This document shows, one piece after another, positions 1 to 6,822 of a DNA stretch of 9,174 nt. The notes under the pieces are model-generated. The model was not told the origin of the DNA and made no database searches. It saw only the letters and a program-made list of their open reading frames with translations. Source of the DNA: Rubrivivax sp. (GTDB lineage: Bacteria > Pseudomonadota > Gammaproteobacteria > Burkholderiales > Burkholderiaceae); assembly GCA_004211235.1 (NCBI GenBank), contig SEEY01000114.1, positions 1-9,174 on the forward strand. The letters are read 5' to 3'. The translations under genes and the position numbers were made by a program. The stretch's first letter is position 1. Each line of letters begins with the position of its first letter.

Positions 1-1282
1 GCTGCTCTGCCAGCGCGGCGATCAGCGCGGCGGGGTTGTCGAAGGCGCGGGCGCCGGCGCCGTAGGCCAGCGCGGCGTCACGCGCGGCGTGGCCGGCCGT
101 CCAGAGATGCGCCACGCCCTGCTCCGCGGCGAACGCGCCCACCTCGCGGTGGAAGGCGGGGCCTTGGTCGCCCACCTCGCCCATGTCGCCGAGGATGAGC
201 CAGCCCTCGCCCGGCAGCGCGGCCAGCATGGCGATGGCGGCACGCACGCTGTCGGGGTTGGCGTTGTAGCTGTCGTCGATCAGCAGGCGGCCGCGCGCAT
301 CGCGCTTGATCTCGCTGCGGCCCTTGACGGCGCGGAACAGCTCCAGCCCGCGCTGGATGGCCGAGAGCGGCGCACCGGCCGCCAGCGCGCAGGCCGCGGC
401 GGCCAGCGCATTGCGCACGTTGTGCTCGCCCGCCAGGTAGAGCGACACCGGCAGGCTGCCGGCCGGCGTGTGCAGCTCCAGCGCCCAGTGCTGTGCGTCG
501 CCCTGCCACTGCGCCTCGCCGGTCACGTCGGCCTCGCCGTGCAGCGCGAAGGTCAGGTGGGGACGCGTGCCGGCCAGCTCGAACCAGATCGGCGCGCAGG
601 CATCGTCGGCCGGAAACACGGCGCAGCCGCTGGCGCTCAGCGCTTCGAGCACGGCACCGTTCTCGCGCGCCACGGCGTCGACGGTCGCCATGAATTCCTG
701 ATGCTCGCGCTGCGCGTTGTTGACCAGCGCCACCGTCGGCTGCGTCATCGCGGCCAGCGGGGCGATCTCGCCCGGGTGGTTCATGCCCAGCTCGACGACG
801 GCGGCGCGATGGCTCAATTCGTCGTCATGGCGCAGCCGCAGCAGCGTCAGAGGCACGCCGATGTCGTTGTTGTAGTTGCCCTCGGTGGCGAGTGCGTGGT
901 CGGCCACCCATGCACGCAGGATGCTCGCGATCATCTGCGTCGTCGTCGTCTTGCCGTTGCTGCCCGTGACGGCGATGACCGGCAGCTGCTGCTGGCGGCG
1001 CCAGGCGGCAGCGAGCTGACCCAGCGCGGCCTTCGCGTCGGGCACGAGCAGGCCGGGCAGGCCGCCTTCGGCAAGGCCGCGCTCGGCCAGTGCGGCCACG
1101 GCGCCCGAGGCCTTCGCCTGGGCCAGGAAGTCATTGGCATCGAAGCGCTCGCCGCGCAGGGCAACGAACAGGTCGCCGTCGCGCAGCGTGCGCGTGTCGC
1201 TGTGCACGCGGGCGAAGCGGGTCGCACCGTCGCCCACCAGCGTGGAGCCGGGCAGCAAGGCCTGGGCTTCGGCGAGCGTCAT
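1..1282 (-). CDS. murF: MurF, UDP-N-acetylmuramoyl-tripeptide--D-alanyl-D-alanine ligase (3' end cut by window edge)
   Basis: MurF is the cytoplasmic ATP-dependent ligase that adds D-Ala-D-Ala to UDP-MurNAc-tripeptide, the last Mur ligase step before MraY. I translated 427 codons from the ATG at 1282, which opens MTLAEAQALLPG. Visible landmarks are the P-loop GSNGKTTT at about residues 107-114, TEGNYNNDIGVPLT at 133-146, NNAQREHQEFM at 188-198, DDSYNANPDSVRAAI at 336-350, and LGDMGEVGDQG at 364-374 in the C-terminal domain. The family is usually about 450-480 residues, so only the extreme C-terminus is missing. An in-frame GTG at 1294 would add four residues; it overlaps the murE stop as GTGA and has AAAGGG about 7 nt upstream, so it is a serious alternative start. 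Either start implies translational coupling to murE. Identity is secure; only the start is ambiguous. Confidence 0.96.
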   Translation of the reverse strand, partial: MTLAEAQALLPGSTLVGDGATRFARVHSDTRTLRDGDLFVALRGERFDANDFLAQAKASGAVAALAERGLAEGGLPGLLVPDAKAALGQLAAAWRRQQQLPVIAVTGSNGKTTTTQMIASILRAWVADHALATEGNYNNDIGVPLTLLRLRHDDELSHRAAVVELGMNHPGEIAPLAAMTQPTVALVNNAQREHQEFMATVDAVARENGAVLEALSASGCAVFPADDACAPIWFELAGTRPHLTFALHGEADVTGEAQWQGDAQHWALELHTPAGSLPVSLYLAGEHNVRNALAAAACALAAGAPLSAIQRGLELFRAVKGRSEIKRDARGRLLIDDSYNANPDSVRAAIAMLAALPGEGWLILGDMGEVGDQGPAFHREVGAFAAEQGVAHLWTAGHAARDAALAYGAGARAFDNPAALIAALAEQ

Positions 1283-1290
1283 GAAGCCGC

Positions 1291-2757
1291 TCACAGCCCC
1301 GCCCTTTCGAGCAGCGCGGCGCGCGCTTCGGCCACGTCGGAGAACGGGCGGCGCACGCCGTTCACTTCCTGGTAGTCCTCATGGCCCTTGCCGGCGACCA
1401 GCACGATGTCGCGTGCACCGGCTTCGATGATGGCGGTGCGGATCGCTTCCTCGCGGGCCTCGATGACCGTCGCGTCGGGCGCGGCCGCCGTGATGTCGGC
1501 CAGGATCTGCGCCGGCGTTTCAGTGCGCGGGTTGTCGGTCGTGACGACGACGCGGCCCGCCAGGCGCGCCGCGATGGCGCCCATCTGCGGCCGCTTGCTC
1601 CGGTCGCGGTCGCCGCCGCAGCCGAACACACAGACCAGCTCGCCGCCGCGCGCCCGGGCCAGGCCCTGCAGCGCCGACAGCGCCTTGTCCAGCGCATCGG
1701 GCGTGTGGGCGTAGTCGACGACGACCTGCGGCAGCTCGCGCCCATTGCCGACGCGCTGCATGCGGCCGGGCACCGGCGTCACACGGGCCAGCGCGCGGGC
1801 CACATCGGCCAGCGCATGGCCCTGCGCACGCAATGCGCCGGCCACGCCGAGCAGGTTGGCCGCGTTGTAGTCGCCGATCAGGCTGGTCTGTACGTCGATG
1901 GCTTCGCCGCCCTCGTGCAGCGTGAACGCCAGGCCCTCGCCGGTGTAGTGCAGGCCGCGGGCGGTCAGGCGAGCGTCCAGCCGCTCCACGCCGGTCGTCC
2001 AGATATCCAGCGCCGCGAGTTCGGCAGCCAGCACATCGCCCTTGGCATCGTCCAGATTGATGACCGCGGCGCGCAGGCCCGGGAAGCTGAACAAGGCACG
2101 CTTGGCCAGCCAGTAGGCGGCCATGTCGCCGTGATAGTCGAGGTGGTCCTGCGTGAAGTTGGTGAACACGGCGACGCGGATGGCACTGCCGGCGAGCCGC
2201 CCTTCGACGATGCCGATGCTCGACGCCTCGATGGCGCAGGCCGCGAAGCCGGTGTCGCGCATGCGGGCGAAGGCGGCCTGCAGCAACACGGGGTCGGGCG
2301 TGGTCAGGCCGTTGTAGTCGAGCTTGGGCGGTTCTCCAACCCCGAGCGTGCCGACGACGCCGCAGCGCTTGCCGAGCGAGGCGGACGCTTGCGCGATCCA
2401 CCACGCCGTCGACGTCTTGCCGTTGGTGCCGGTGATGGCGACGACGTCCAGCGGATCGGTCGGCCTGCCGAAGAAGGCGGCAGCGATCTCGCCGGTGCGG
2501 GCCTTCAGGCCGGGCAGCGACGCGACGCGCGCATCCACGAAGCCGAAACGCCCGACATCGCCGTCTTCCACCAGGCAGGTGGCCGCACCGGCTGCCAGCG
2601 CCGCGGCGACGAACTCCCGGCCGTCACGCGCATAACCGGGCCAGGCGATGAAGGCGTCGCCGGGCTGCACCTCGCGGCTGTCGGTGCGCAGCGTGCCGGT
2701 GCACCACTCCTTCAGCCAGCGGGCGGCGGCATCCGAGGATTTCAGTCGCGTCAGCAT
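1291..2757 (-). CDS. murE: MurE, UDP-N-acetylmuramoyl-L-alanyl-D-glutamate--2,6-diaminopimelate ligase
   Basis: This cytoplasmic ATP-dependent ligase adds the third stem-peptide residue to UDP-MurNAc-L-Ala-D-Glu. The protein has 488 residues, normal for the family. Residues 1-100 form the UDP-binding domain with TDSREVQPGD near 25-34. The P-loop GTNGKTST lies at 110-117, EASSIGIVEGR at 177-187, and the lysine expected to be carbamylated is K220 in YWLAKRALF. The C-terminal domain has VDYAHTPDAL at 347-356 and FGCGGDRDRSKRP at 378-390. DNPR at 408-411 is the motif that marks meso-diaminopimelate rather than lysine specificity, as expected for a Gram-negative. The ATG at 2757 has AGGAG about 10 nt upstream. 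Unlike its neighbours it does not directly abut the upstream gene: a 187-nt repeat-rich spacer separates it from ftsI. MurE is not fused to MurF here. Confidence 0.97.
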   Translation of the reverse strand: MLTRLKSSDAAARWLKEWCTGTLRTDSREVQPGDAFIAWPGYARDGREFVAAALAAGAATCLVEDGDVGRFGFVDARVASLPGLKARTGEIAAAFFGRPTDPLDVVAITGTNGKTSTAWWIAQASASLGKRCGVVGTLGVGEPPKLDYNGLTTPDPVLLQAAFARMRDTGFAACAIEASSIGIVEGRLAGSAIRVAVFTNFTQDHLDYHGDMAAYWLAKRALFSFPGLRAAVINLDDAKGDVLAAELAALDIWTTGVERLDARLTARGLHYTGEGLAFTLHEGGEAIDVQTSLIGDYNAANLLGVAGALRAQGHALADVARALARVTPVPGRMQRVGNGRELPQVVVDYAHTPDALDKALSALQGLARARGGELVCVFGCGGDRDRSKRPQMGAIAARLAGRVVVTTDNPRTETPAQILADITAAAPDATVIEAREEAIRTAIIEAGARDIVLVAGKGHEDYQEVNGVRRPFSDVAEARAALLERAGL

Positions 2758-2945
2758 GTCGGCTGCGCTCCTCGCGCGACGTGACAGGCATTCGGGCCGA
2801 GCGCCGGGCCGCTCCCAAGCCGGCCCGCCATGGCGATGTGCTTGCGGCTCGACGCCGCAAGCATCGCCGTCCCCTCGGGGGACCGACCAGGCGAGCGCGC
2901 GTTCAGCGCGGCACGAATGGGCGAGGGGCTGCGTTGATTCAACAT
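2751..2945 (-). other. Small open frame (64 codons) bridging ftsI and murE
   Basis: An ATG overlaps the ftsI stop as TGATG, and the frame stays open for 64 codons. It ends at a TGA just inside murE (ATGCTGA), so it overlaps the first codons of murE. The peptide begins MLNQRSPSPIRAAL and ends ARGAQPTC. It is rich in Ala, Arg, Ser, Pro and Gly, with no domain, signal peptide or membrane segment that I recognise. The DNA underneath is mostly inverted repeats, so the frame may simply be a repeat that does not break reading. Translating it would still let ribosomes pass from ftsI to murE and preserve coupling. I do not claim a functional protein. Confidence 0.25.
2805..2880. repeat. Tandem palindromic (REP-like) block in the ftsI-murE spacer
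   Basis: Three inverted repeats follow one another. The first is CGGGCCG (2805-2811) with CGGCCCG (2821-2827) around a 9-nt loop. The second has arms 2832-2848 and 2854-2868, giving 15 base pairs with a 2-nt bulge around the loop TCGAC; its inner arms are CTTGCGGC and GCCGCAAG. The third is CCCC-TC-GGGG at 2871-2880. A fourth, weaker one (CGCGC-GTTCA-GCGCG, 2896-2910) lies just beyond. No T-run follows the hairpins on either strand, so they are not intrinsic terminators. The layout resembles dispersed palindromic repeats found in many high-GC proteobacteria, but copy number cannot be seen from one window. Confidence 0.5.
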
Positions 2946-4741
2946 CAGAAGCTCTCTTCCACGGCGGTCGCCTTCTGATTCGCGAAGATCTGGCTCTTCA
3001 CATCGAGGTCCGGTGCCACGCCGAGCAAACGCAGCGTCTGAGCGGTGACCTGGCTGAACACCGGCCCGGCGACCTTGCCGCCGTAGTACACGCCGGCGCT
3101 TGGCTCGTCGACCATGACGGCGACGACGATGCGCGGCTTGCTGATGGGCGCGATGCCGACGAACCAGGAGCGGTATTTGTGGCTGGCGTAGCCGCGGCCT
3201 TCCTGCTTGTGGGCCGTGCCGCTCTTGCCGCCGATGCTGTAGCCAGGCACCTGCGCATCGGGCGCGGTGCCGCCCGGGCCGGCGGCGGCCTGCAGCATCA
3301 GGCGCAGCTCGCGCGCCACCTCGGGCTTGAAGACGCGGATGCCGGCCACCGGGTGGTCGTGCTGCTGGCGCAGCATGCTGACGGGGATGACCTCGCCGTC
3401 CCGCGCGAACACCGTGTAGGCCCGCGCCAGCTGGAACAGGGACGCCGACAGGCCGTAGCCGTAGCTCATCGTCGCCTGCTCGATGGGGCGCCAGCTCTTG
3501 TAGGGCCGCAGCTTGCCGCTGATGGCGCCGGGGAAGCTGATCTGCGGCCGCTGGCCCAGGCCGATGGCGGTGAACATCTCGTGCATCTCGCGCGGCTGCA
3601 TCTGCATGGCCAGCTTGGTGGCGCCGATGTTGCTGGAGAGCTTGATGACCTCGCGCACCGGGATCACGCCGTGCGCATGCGTGTCGGTGATGACGGCGCC
3701 CTGGAAGGGGTAGCGGCCATTGCCCGTGTCCACCAGCGTGTCGGCGGTGACGCGGCCGGTGTCCATGGCCAGGCCGGCGATGAAGGGCTTCATCGTCGAG
3801 CCGGGCTCGAAGACATCGGTCAGCGCACGGTTGCGCAGCTGCTCGCCGGACAGGTTCTGGCGGTTGCCCGGGTCGTAGCTCGGGAAGTTGGCCAGTGCCA
3901 GCACTTCGCCGCTCTGCGCATCGAGCACGACGACCGAGCCGGCCTTGGCCTTGTTCTCGGCCACCGCGTCGCGGATGCGCTGGTAGGCGAAGAACTGCAC
4001 CTTGGAGTCGACGGAGAGGTCGATGTCCTGGCCGTTGGCGGCGGGCACGACGTCGCCGATGTCCTCGACGACGCGGCCGAGCCGATCGCGCACGACGGAG
4101 CGCGAGCCGTCGCGGCCCTGCAGCTCCTTCTGGAAGGCCAGCTCCACGCCTTCCTGGCCCTTGTCCTCGACGTTGGTGAAGCCGACGACATGCGCTGCCG
4201 CCTCGCCCTCGGGGTATTTGCGGCGGTACTCGCGGTCCTGAAACACGCCCTTGATGCCGACCGCCTTCACCCGCGCGGCGGTGTCGTCGTCGGCCAGCCG
4301 CTTGAGCCAGACGAAGCGGGCCTCCGGGTTGAGCTTGGCGTCCAGCTCCTTGCTCGACAGGCCGAGCGCCTTGGCCAGATCGCGGCGCTTGTCCGCGTCT
4401 GCGTCGACTTCCTTCGGGATCGCCCAGATCGACGGCACGGCCACGCTGGCGGCCAGCGACTGGCCGGTGCGGTCGTTGATGCGGCCGCGGCTGGCCGGCA
4501 GCTCCAGCGTGTGGGCGTAGCGGGCCTCGCCCTGCTTCTGGAAGAAGTCGCTGTGCAGCACCTGCACGTAGATGGCTCGCCCCAGCAGGCCGGCAAAGGC
4601 CAGGCCGACGAGGCCGACCAGGAAGCGCGAGCGCCACGGCGGCGTCTTGGATGCCAGCAGCGGGCTGGTGGAATAGCTGACGGCGCGGCCCGAGCCGAGG
4701 GCCCGCGCGCCGGACTTGTTGGGCTTGCCCGAACCCATCAT
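2945..4741 (-). CDS. ftsI: FtsI (PBP3), septal peptidoglycan D,D-transpeptidase
   Basis: FtsI is the division-specific class B penicillin-binding protein. It cross-links septal peptidoglycan in the periplasm, working with FtsW and the FtsQLB complex. The 598-residue product has a basic cytoplasmic tail, one membrane segment at about 39-61, and a non-catalytic pedestal region from about 75 to 240 that starts ASRGRINDRTG. The transpeptidase domain carries all three catalytic motifs: STMK at 315-318 with nucleophile S315, SSN at 369-371, and KSGT at 506-509. Family length is about 550-610, so it is complete. The ATG at 4741 overlaps the ftsL stop as ATGA, with GGGAG 7 nt upstream; a second ATG follows at once. 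The gene ends in TGATG, which opens the small frame bridging to murE. The 11 bp around this junction are identical to those at the mraZ-rsmH junction, probably by chance. Confidence 0.97.
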   Translation of the reverse strand: MMGSGKPNKSGARALGSGRAVSYSTSPLLASKTPPWRSRFLVGLVGLAFAGLLGRAIYVQVLHSDFFQKQGEARYAHTLELPASRGRINDRTGQSLAASVAVPSIWAIPKEVDADADKRRDLAKALGLSSKELDAKLNPEARFVWLKRLADDDTAARVKAVGIKGVFQDREYRRKYPEGEAAAHVVGFTNVEDKGQEGVELAFQKELQGRDGSRSVVRDRLGRVVEDIGDVVPAANGQDIDLSVDSKVQFFAYQRIRDAVAENKAKAGSVVVLDAQSGEVLALANFPSYDPGNRQNLSGEQLRNRALTDVFEPGSTMKPFIAGLAMDTGRVTADTLVDTGNGRYPFQGAVITDTHAHGVIPVREVIKLSSNIGATKLAMQMQPREMHEMFTAIGLGQRPQISFPGAISGKLRPYKSWRPIEQATMSYGYGLSASLFQLARAYTVFARDGEVIPVSMLRQQHDHPVAGIRVFKPEVARELRLMLQAAAGPGGTAPDAQVPGYSIGGKSGTAHKQEGRGYASHKYRSWFVGIAPISKPRIVVAVMVDEPSAGVYYGGKVAGPVFSQVTAQTLRLLGVAPDLDVKSQIFANQKATAVEESF

Positions 4742-5001
4742 GGCGTCACTCCCGAAGCGACGACGGCCGGCGAGATCAGCCGCATGCCCAGGCGCTCGCG
4801 CGCCACCTGCTCGACGCGCAGGTTGGTGGCCTGTGCATGCCGCTCGGCCTTCAGGCGCTCGGCATCGGCCGCAAGGCGCTGGCCCTCGGCCTTCAGGCGG
4901 TCACGTTCGGCGAACAGGCGGCGCGACTCGTAGGCGTTGTGCACCAGCACCAGGCCGCTGGCCAGCACAGCCAGGATGAGCGCGAAGTTGAGCTTGGCCA
5001 C
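4738..5001 (-). CDS. ftsL: FtsL, bitopic cell division protein
   Basis: FtsL forms the FtsQLB complex with FtsQ and FtsB and activates FtsW-FtsI at the septum. The 87-residue product has a very short cytoplasmic N-terminus, one membrane helix at about residues 5-22 (NFALILAVLASGLVLV), then a charged coiled-coil region from about 25 to 60 (RRLFAERDRLKAEG..). Sequence conservation in FtsL is low, so the call rests on this topology, the size, and the position between rsmH and ftsI, which is standard in dcw clusters. The start codon is GTG, 4 nt after the rsmH stop, without a strong Shine-Dalgarno sequence, suggesting coupled translation. The end overlaps ftsI by 4 nt. Confidence 0.93.
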   Translation of the reverse strand: MAKLNFALILAVLASGLVLVHNAYESRRLFAERDRLKAEGQRLAADAERLKAERHAQATNLRVEQVARERLGMRLISPAVVASGVTP

Positions 5002-5005
5002 GGTC

Positions 5006-5971
5006 TCAGGCGCCCTGGCTCGGCGAAAGCGGTGCGTCGGTGCGCTCGGCGACGCGCAGCACGGCGGAGCGGGAGCGGGGATTGGCCCGCACCTCGGTCT
5101 CGCTCGGCATCACGCGGCCCAGGGCATTGAGAATCAACGGCGGGGCGGGCGCGAAAGGCGCGCGACGGTCGAATACGGCCTTGCTGTACTCGGCGATGAA
5201 CTGCTTCACCCGCCGGTCTTCAAGCGAGTGGAAGCTGATGATGCTCAGCCGGCCGCCCGGCGCCAGCAGGCGCAGCGCCGACTTCAACCCTTGATCAAGC
5301 TGTTCCAGTTCTCCGTTGACGTGAATCCGAAGAGCTTGAAAGGTGCGCGTGGCCGGGTCCTGGCCGGGCTCGCGGGTCTTGACCGAGCGAGCCACGAGTT
5401 CGCGCAGTTCGTCGGTGCGCGTGAGCGGCGTACCGGCTTCTCGGCGAGCAACAAGCGCCTTTGCAATCTGGCCAGCAAACCGTTCTTCGCCATAGTCCTT
5501 GATCACCCGTGCAATTTCGCGTTCGTCGGCCCGCGCAAGGAAGTCGGCCGCGCTCTGGCCACGCGTCGTGTCCATGCGCATGTCCAGCGGCCCGTCGAAG
5601 CGAAAGCTGAAGCCCCGCTCGGGGTTGTCGATCTGCGGGCTGGACACGCCGAGGTCGAGCAGCACGCCGTCCACCTGATGGACGCCGATGGCCGCCAGCT
5701 CCTCCACCATGTCAGCGAAGCCGGCGTGGACGATGGAAAAGCGCGGGTCGGTGATGGCCGCAGCCGCGGCGACCGCCTCGGGGTCGCGGTCGATGCCGAT
5801 CAGCCGGCCCTCGGGCGCGAGCTTCGCCAGCAGCGCGCGGGAATGGCCCCCGCGGCCGAAGGTGCCGTCGACGTAGACGCCGTCCGGCCGCGCCAGCACG
5901 CCATCCACCGCTTCGTCCAACAGCACGGTGGTGTGGCGGAACGCGGCGCTCTCGGAGGTGGGAGCGCTCAT
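5006..5971 (-). CDS. rsmH: RsmH (MraW), 16S rRNA m4C1402 methyltransferase
   Basis: RsmH is an S-adenosylmethionine-dependent enzyme that N4-methylates C1402 in the P-site region of 16S rRNA. The 321-residue protein shows the full family signature: [12 protein letters not shown] at 13-24, [10 protein letters not shown] at 35-44 (SAM-binding loop), GIDRDPEA at 59-66, [10 protein letters not shown] at 106-115, [16 protein letters not shown] at 119-134, YGEERFA at 160-166, [13 protein letters not shown] at 207-219, SFHSLEDR at 246-253 and [13 protein letters not shown] at 297-309. Length is typical. The ATG at 5971 overlaps the mraZ stop (TGATG), so translation is probably coupled. It is the second gene of the dcw operon, its usual place. 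Confidence 0.97.
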   Translation of the reverse strand: MSAPTSESAAFRHTTVLLDEAVDGVLARPDGVYVDGTFGRGGHSRALLAKLAPEGRLIGIDRDPEAVAAAAAITDPRFSIVHAGFADMVEELAAIGVHQVDGVLLDLGVSSPQIDNPERGFSFRFDGPLDMRMDTTRGQSAADFLARADEREIARVIKDYGEERFAGQIAKALVARREAGTPLTRTDELRELVARSVKTREPGQDPATRTFQALRIHVNGELEQLDQGLKSALRLLAPGGRLSIISFHSLEDRRVKQFIAEYSKAVFDRRAPFAPAPPLILNALGRVMPSETEVRANPRSRSAVLRVAERTDAPLSPSQGA

Positions 5972-6411
5972 CAGAAGCTGAAGTCCTTGAGCGAATCCGG
6001 CAGCGGGCCGGCCATGGTCTCGGCCTCCTCGGCGAGGCGGGCCTTCTTGTCCCAGATCTCGAAATGGCTGCCCATGCCGAGCAGCACCACGTCCTTGTCG
6101 AGGCCGGCGCTCTCGCGCAGTTCGGGCGAGATCAGCACGCGGGCGGCCGAGTCGATCTCGACGTCCATTGCATTGCCGAGGAAGACGCGCTTCCAGCCGG
6201 CAGCCGACATCGGCAGCGCTGCAACCTTGTCACGAAAGGCCTCCCAGGTCGGGCGCGGAAACAGCATCAGGCAGCCGTCCGGATGCTTGGTGATGGTCAG
6301 CCGGCCCTCGCAAAGCAGCTGCAGCACCTCACGATGCCGCGTCTGCACGCCCAGGCGCCCCTTGGCGTCCAGCGCCAAGTTGGAGGCTCCTTGAAAGACG
6401 ATTTCCGACAC
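5971..6411 (-). CDS. mraZ: MraZ, dcw-operon transcriptional regulator
   Basis: MraZ is a ring-forming DNA-binding protein that controls its own dcw operon by binding short direct repeats at the promoter. The 146-residue product has two AbrB-like half-repeats, each with the DXXXR motif: DAKGR at 15-19 and DSAAR at 87-91. [13 protein letters not shown] (42-54) and [23 protein letters not shown] (77-99) are strongly MraZ-like. Two small departures from the usual pattern are visible: a Gln at residue 23 where Pro is common after the first motif, and Ala instead of Gly in the second DXXXR. The start is GTG at 6411, reading [10 protein letters not shown]; relatives more often begin MFQGAS, but no ATG exists at that point. 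The start codon itself lies in the fourth MraZ-box-like repeat. Confidence 0.95.
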   Translation of the reverse strand: MSEIVFQGASNLALDAKGRLGVQTRHREVLQLLCEGRLTITKHPDGCLMLFPRPTWEAFRDKVAALPMSAAGWKRVFLGNAMDVEIDSAARVLISPELRESAGLDKDVVLLGMGSHFEIWDKKARLAEEAETMAGPLPDSLKDFSF

Positions 6412-6444
6412 TTTTCACCACGAAAGAACACTTCTCCCCACTTT
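6408..6444 (-). promoter_or_regulatory. MraZ box array: four repeats at 10-bp spacing
   Basis: On the minus strand four heptamers occur in phase: AAAGTGG (6438-6444), GAAGTGT (6428-6434), TTCGTGG (6418-6424) and AAAGTGT (6408-6414). Their GTG cores are exactly 10 bp apart. The reported MraZ motifs are AAAGTG[T/G] in mollicutes and TGGGN direct repeats with 10-bp spacing in E. coli. Two of the boxes match AAAGTG[T/G] fully, one has one mismatch and one has two. The first box overlaps the -10 element and the last contains the mraZ GTG start codon, so binding should block both RNA polymerase entry and early transcription. That these are MraZ sites is inferred. Confidence 0.75.
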
Positions 6445-6468
6445 AAGGCTTGGGAATGCGAGGGTCAA
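6440..6468 (-). promoter_or_regulatory. Predicted sigma-70 promoter of the mraZ/dcw operon
   Basis: On the minus strand TTGACC (6463-6468) serves as -35 and TAAAGT (6440-6445) as -10, with a 17-nt spacer. They match the sigma-70 consensus at 5/6 and 4/6 positions. Transcription would start near 6433, giving a leader of about 20 nt before the GTG at 6411. The -10 overlaps the first MraZ box, consistent with autoregulation. Confidence 0.65.
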
Positions 6469-6512
6469 GAATCCGCACAAGTTTTTTCAATGAAATCAAG
6501 TACTTAGCTCGG

Positions 6513-6528
6513 CTGTAATTCCATACAG
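6513..6528. promoter_or_regulatory. LexA-like (SOS box) palindrome
   Basis: CTGTAATTCCATACAG is CTGT-N8-ACAG, the core of the LexA operator in gamma- and many betaproteobacteria, with a fairly AT-rich centre. The flanks are GG and AC instead of TA and TA. It lies 102 bp upstream of the mraZ start and 294 bp upstream of the kinase start. A -10-like TGTAAT (6514-6519, plus strand) overlaps it, but I see no matching -35. The match is by motif only; binding is inferred. Confidence 0.4.
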
Positions 6529-6822
6529 ACGTCAAACCAAATGTCTTTAATAAATAAGCACTTGGCGGGATATCGCAAAGTGAAACTTGAACTGACCTGC
6601 GTCGGCCGGGGTTTGCAAATGGCGGGTTTTGGTGCGCGATGGCGCCGAGCACCGATGTCATGCCTCGTGCGGTATTCCACGATGCGGCGCTCGATCCGTC
6701 CCCTGCGGCAGCCCCACTGGAAGGATGCACACTGCCGACGCGGTGCCGGAGCCTGGTCGATGAACTGAGCCGCCTCGGCTTCATGCCGCAGGCCACTCGA
6801 GCGGCCCGCAACCTCTCTTCAC
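6529..6822. other. Remainder of the mraZ-kinase divergent intergenic region
   Basis: No convincing gene lies here. The stretch from about 6480 to 6590 is much richer in A and T than the rest of the window. It includes an imperfect palindrome centred on GATATC at 6559-6582 (CACTTGGCG... against CACTTTGCG on the other strand), which could be an operator. From about 6600 the sequence returns to high GC and holds short open frames without Shine-Dalgarno sequences. I could not identify a confident promoter for the downstream kinase. Confidence 0.5.

Noticed and set aside
2943..5979. Identical 11-bp string CATCAGAAGCT at the ftsI end (2943-2953) and at the mraZ-rsmH junction (5969-5979).
   Set aside because: It is explained by both proteins ending in Ser-Phe with the same codons followed by a TGATG junction; too short to claim recombination or a shared control site.
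89..6394. Very long plus-strand open frames opposite the dcw genes (up to 761 codons, at 89-1375, 1381-2784, 2648-4933 and 4937-6394).
   Set aside because: They lie antisense to clearly identified mur, fts and rsmH genes. Their products are low-complexity, rich in Ala, Arg, Gly, His and Gln, without recognisable domains. High-GC coding sequence commonly opens such frames on the opposite strand.
6541..6768. Plus-strand frame of 75 codons beginning just after the LexA-like site.
   Set aside because: An SOS-controlled small protein was considered, but there is no ribosome-binding site, no clear -35, and no recognisable sequence features.
6443..6811. Minus-strand frame of 122 codons upstream of mraZ.
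   Set aside because: It runs through the predicted mraZ promoter and the LexA-like palindrome, and its composition changes sharply along its length, as expected for non-coding DNA.
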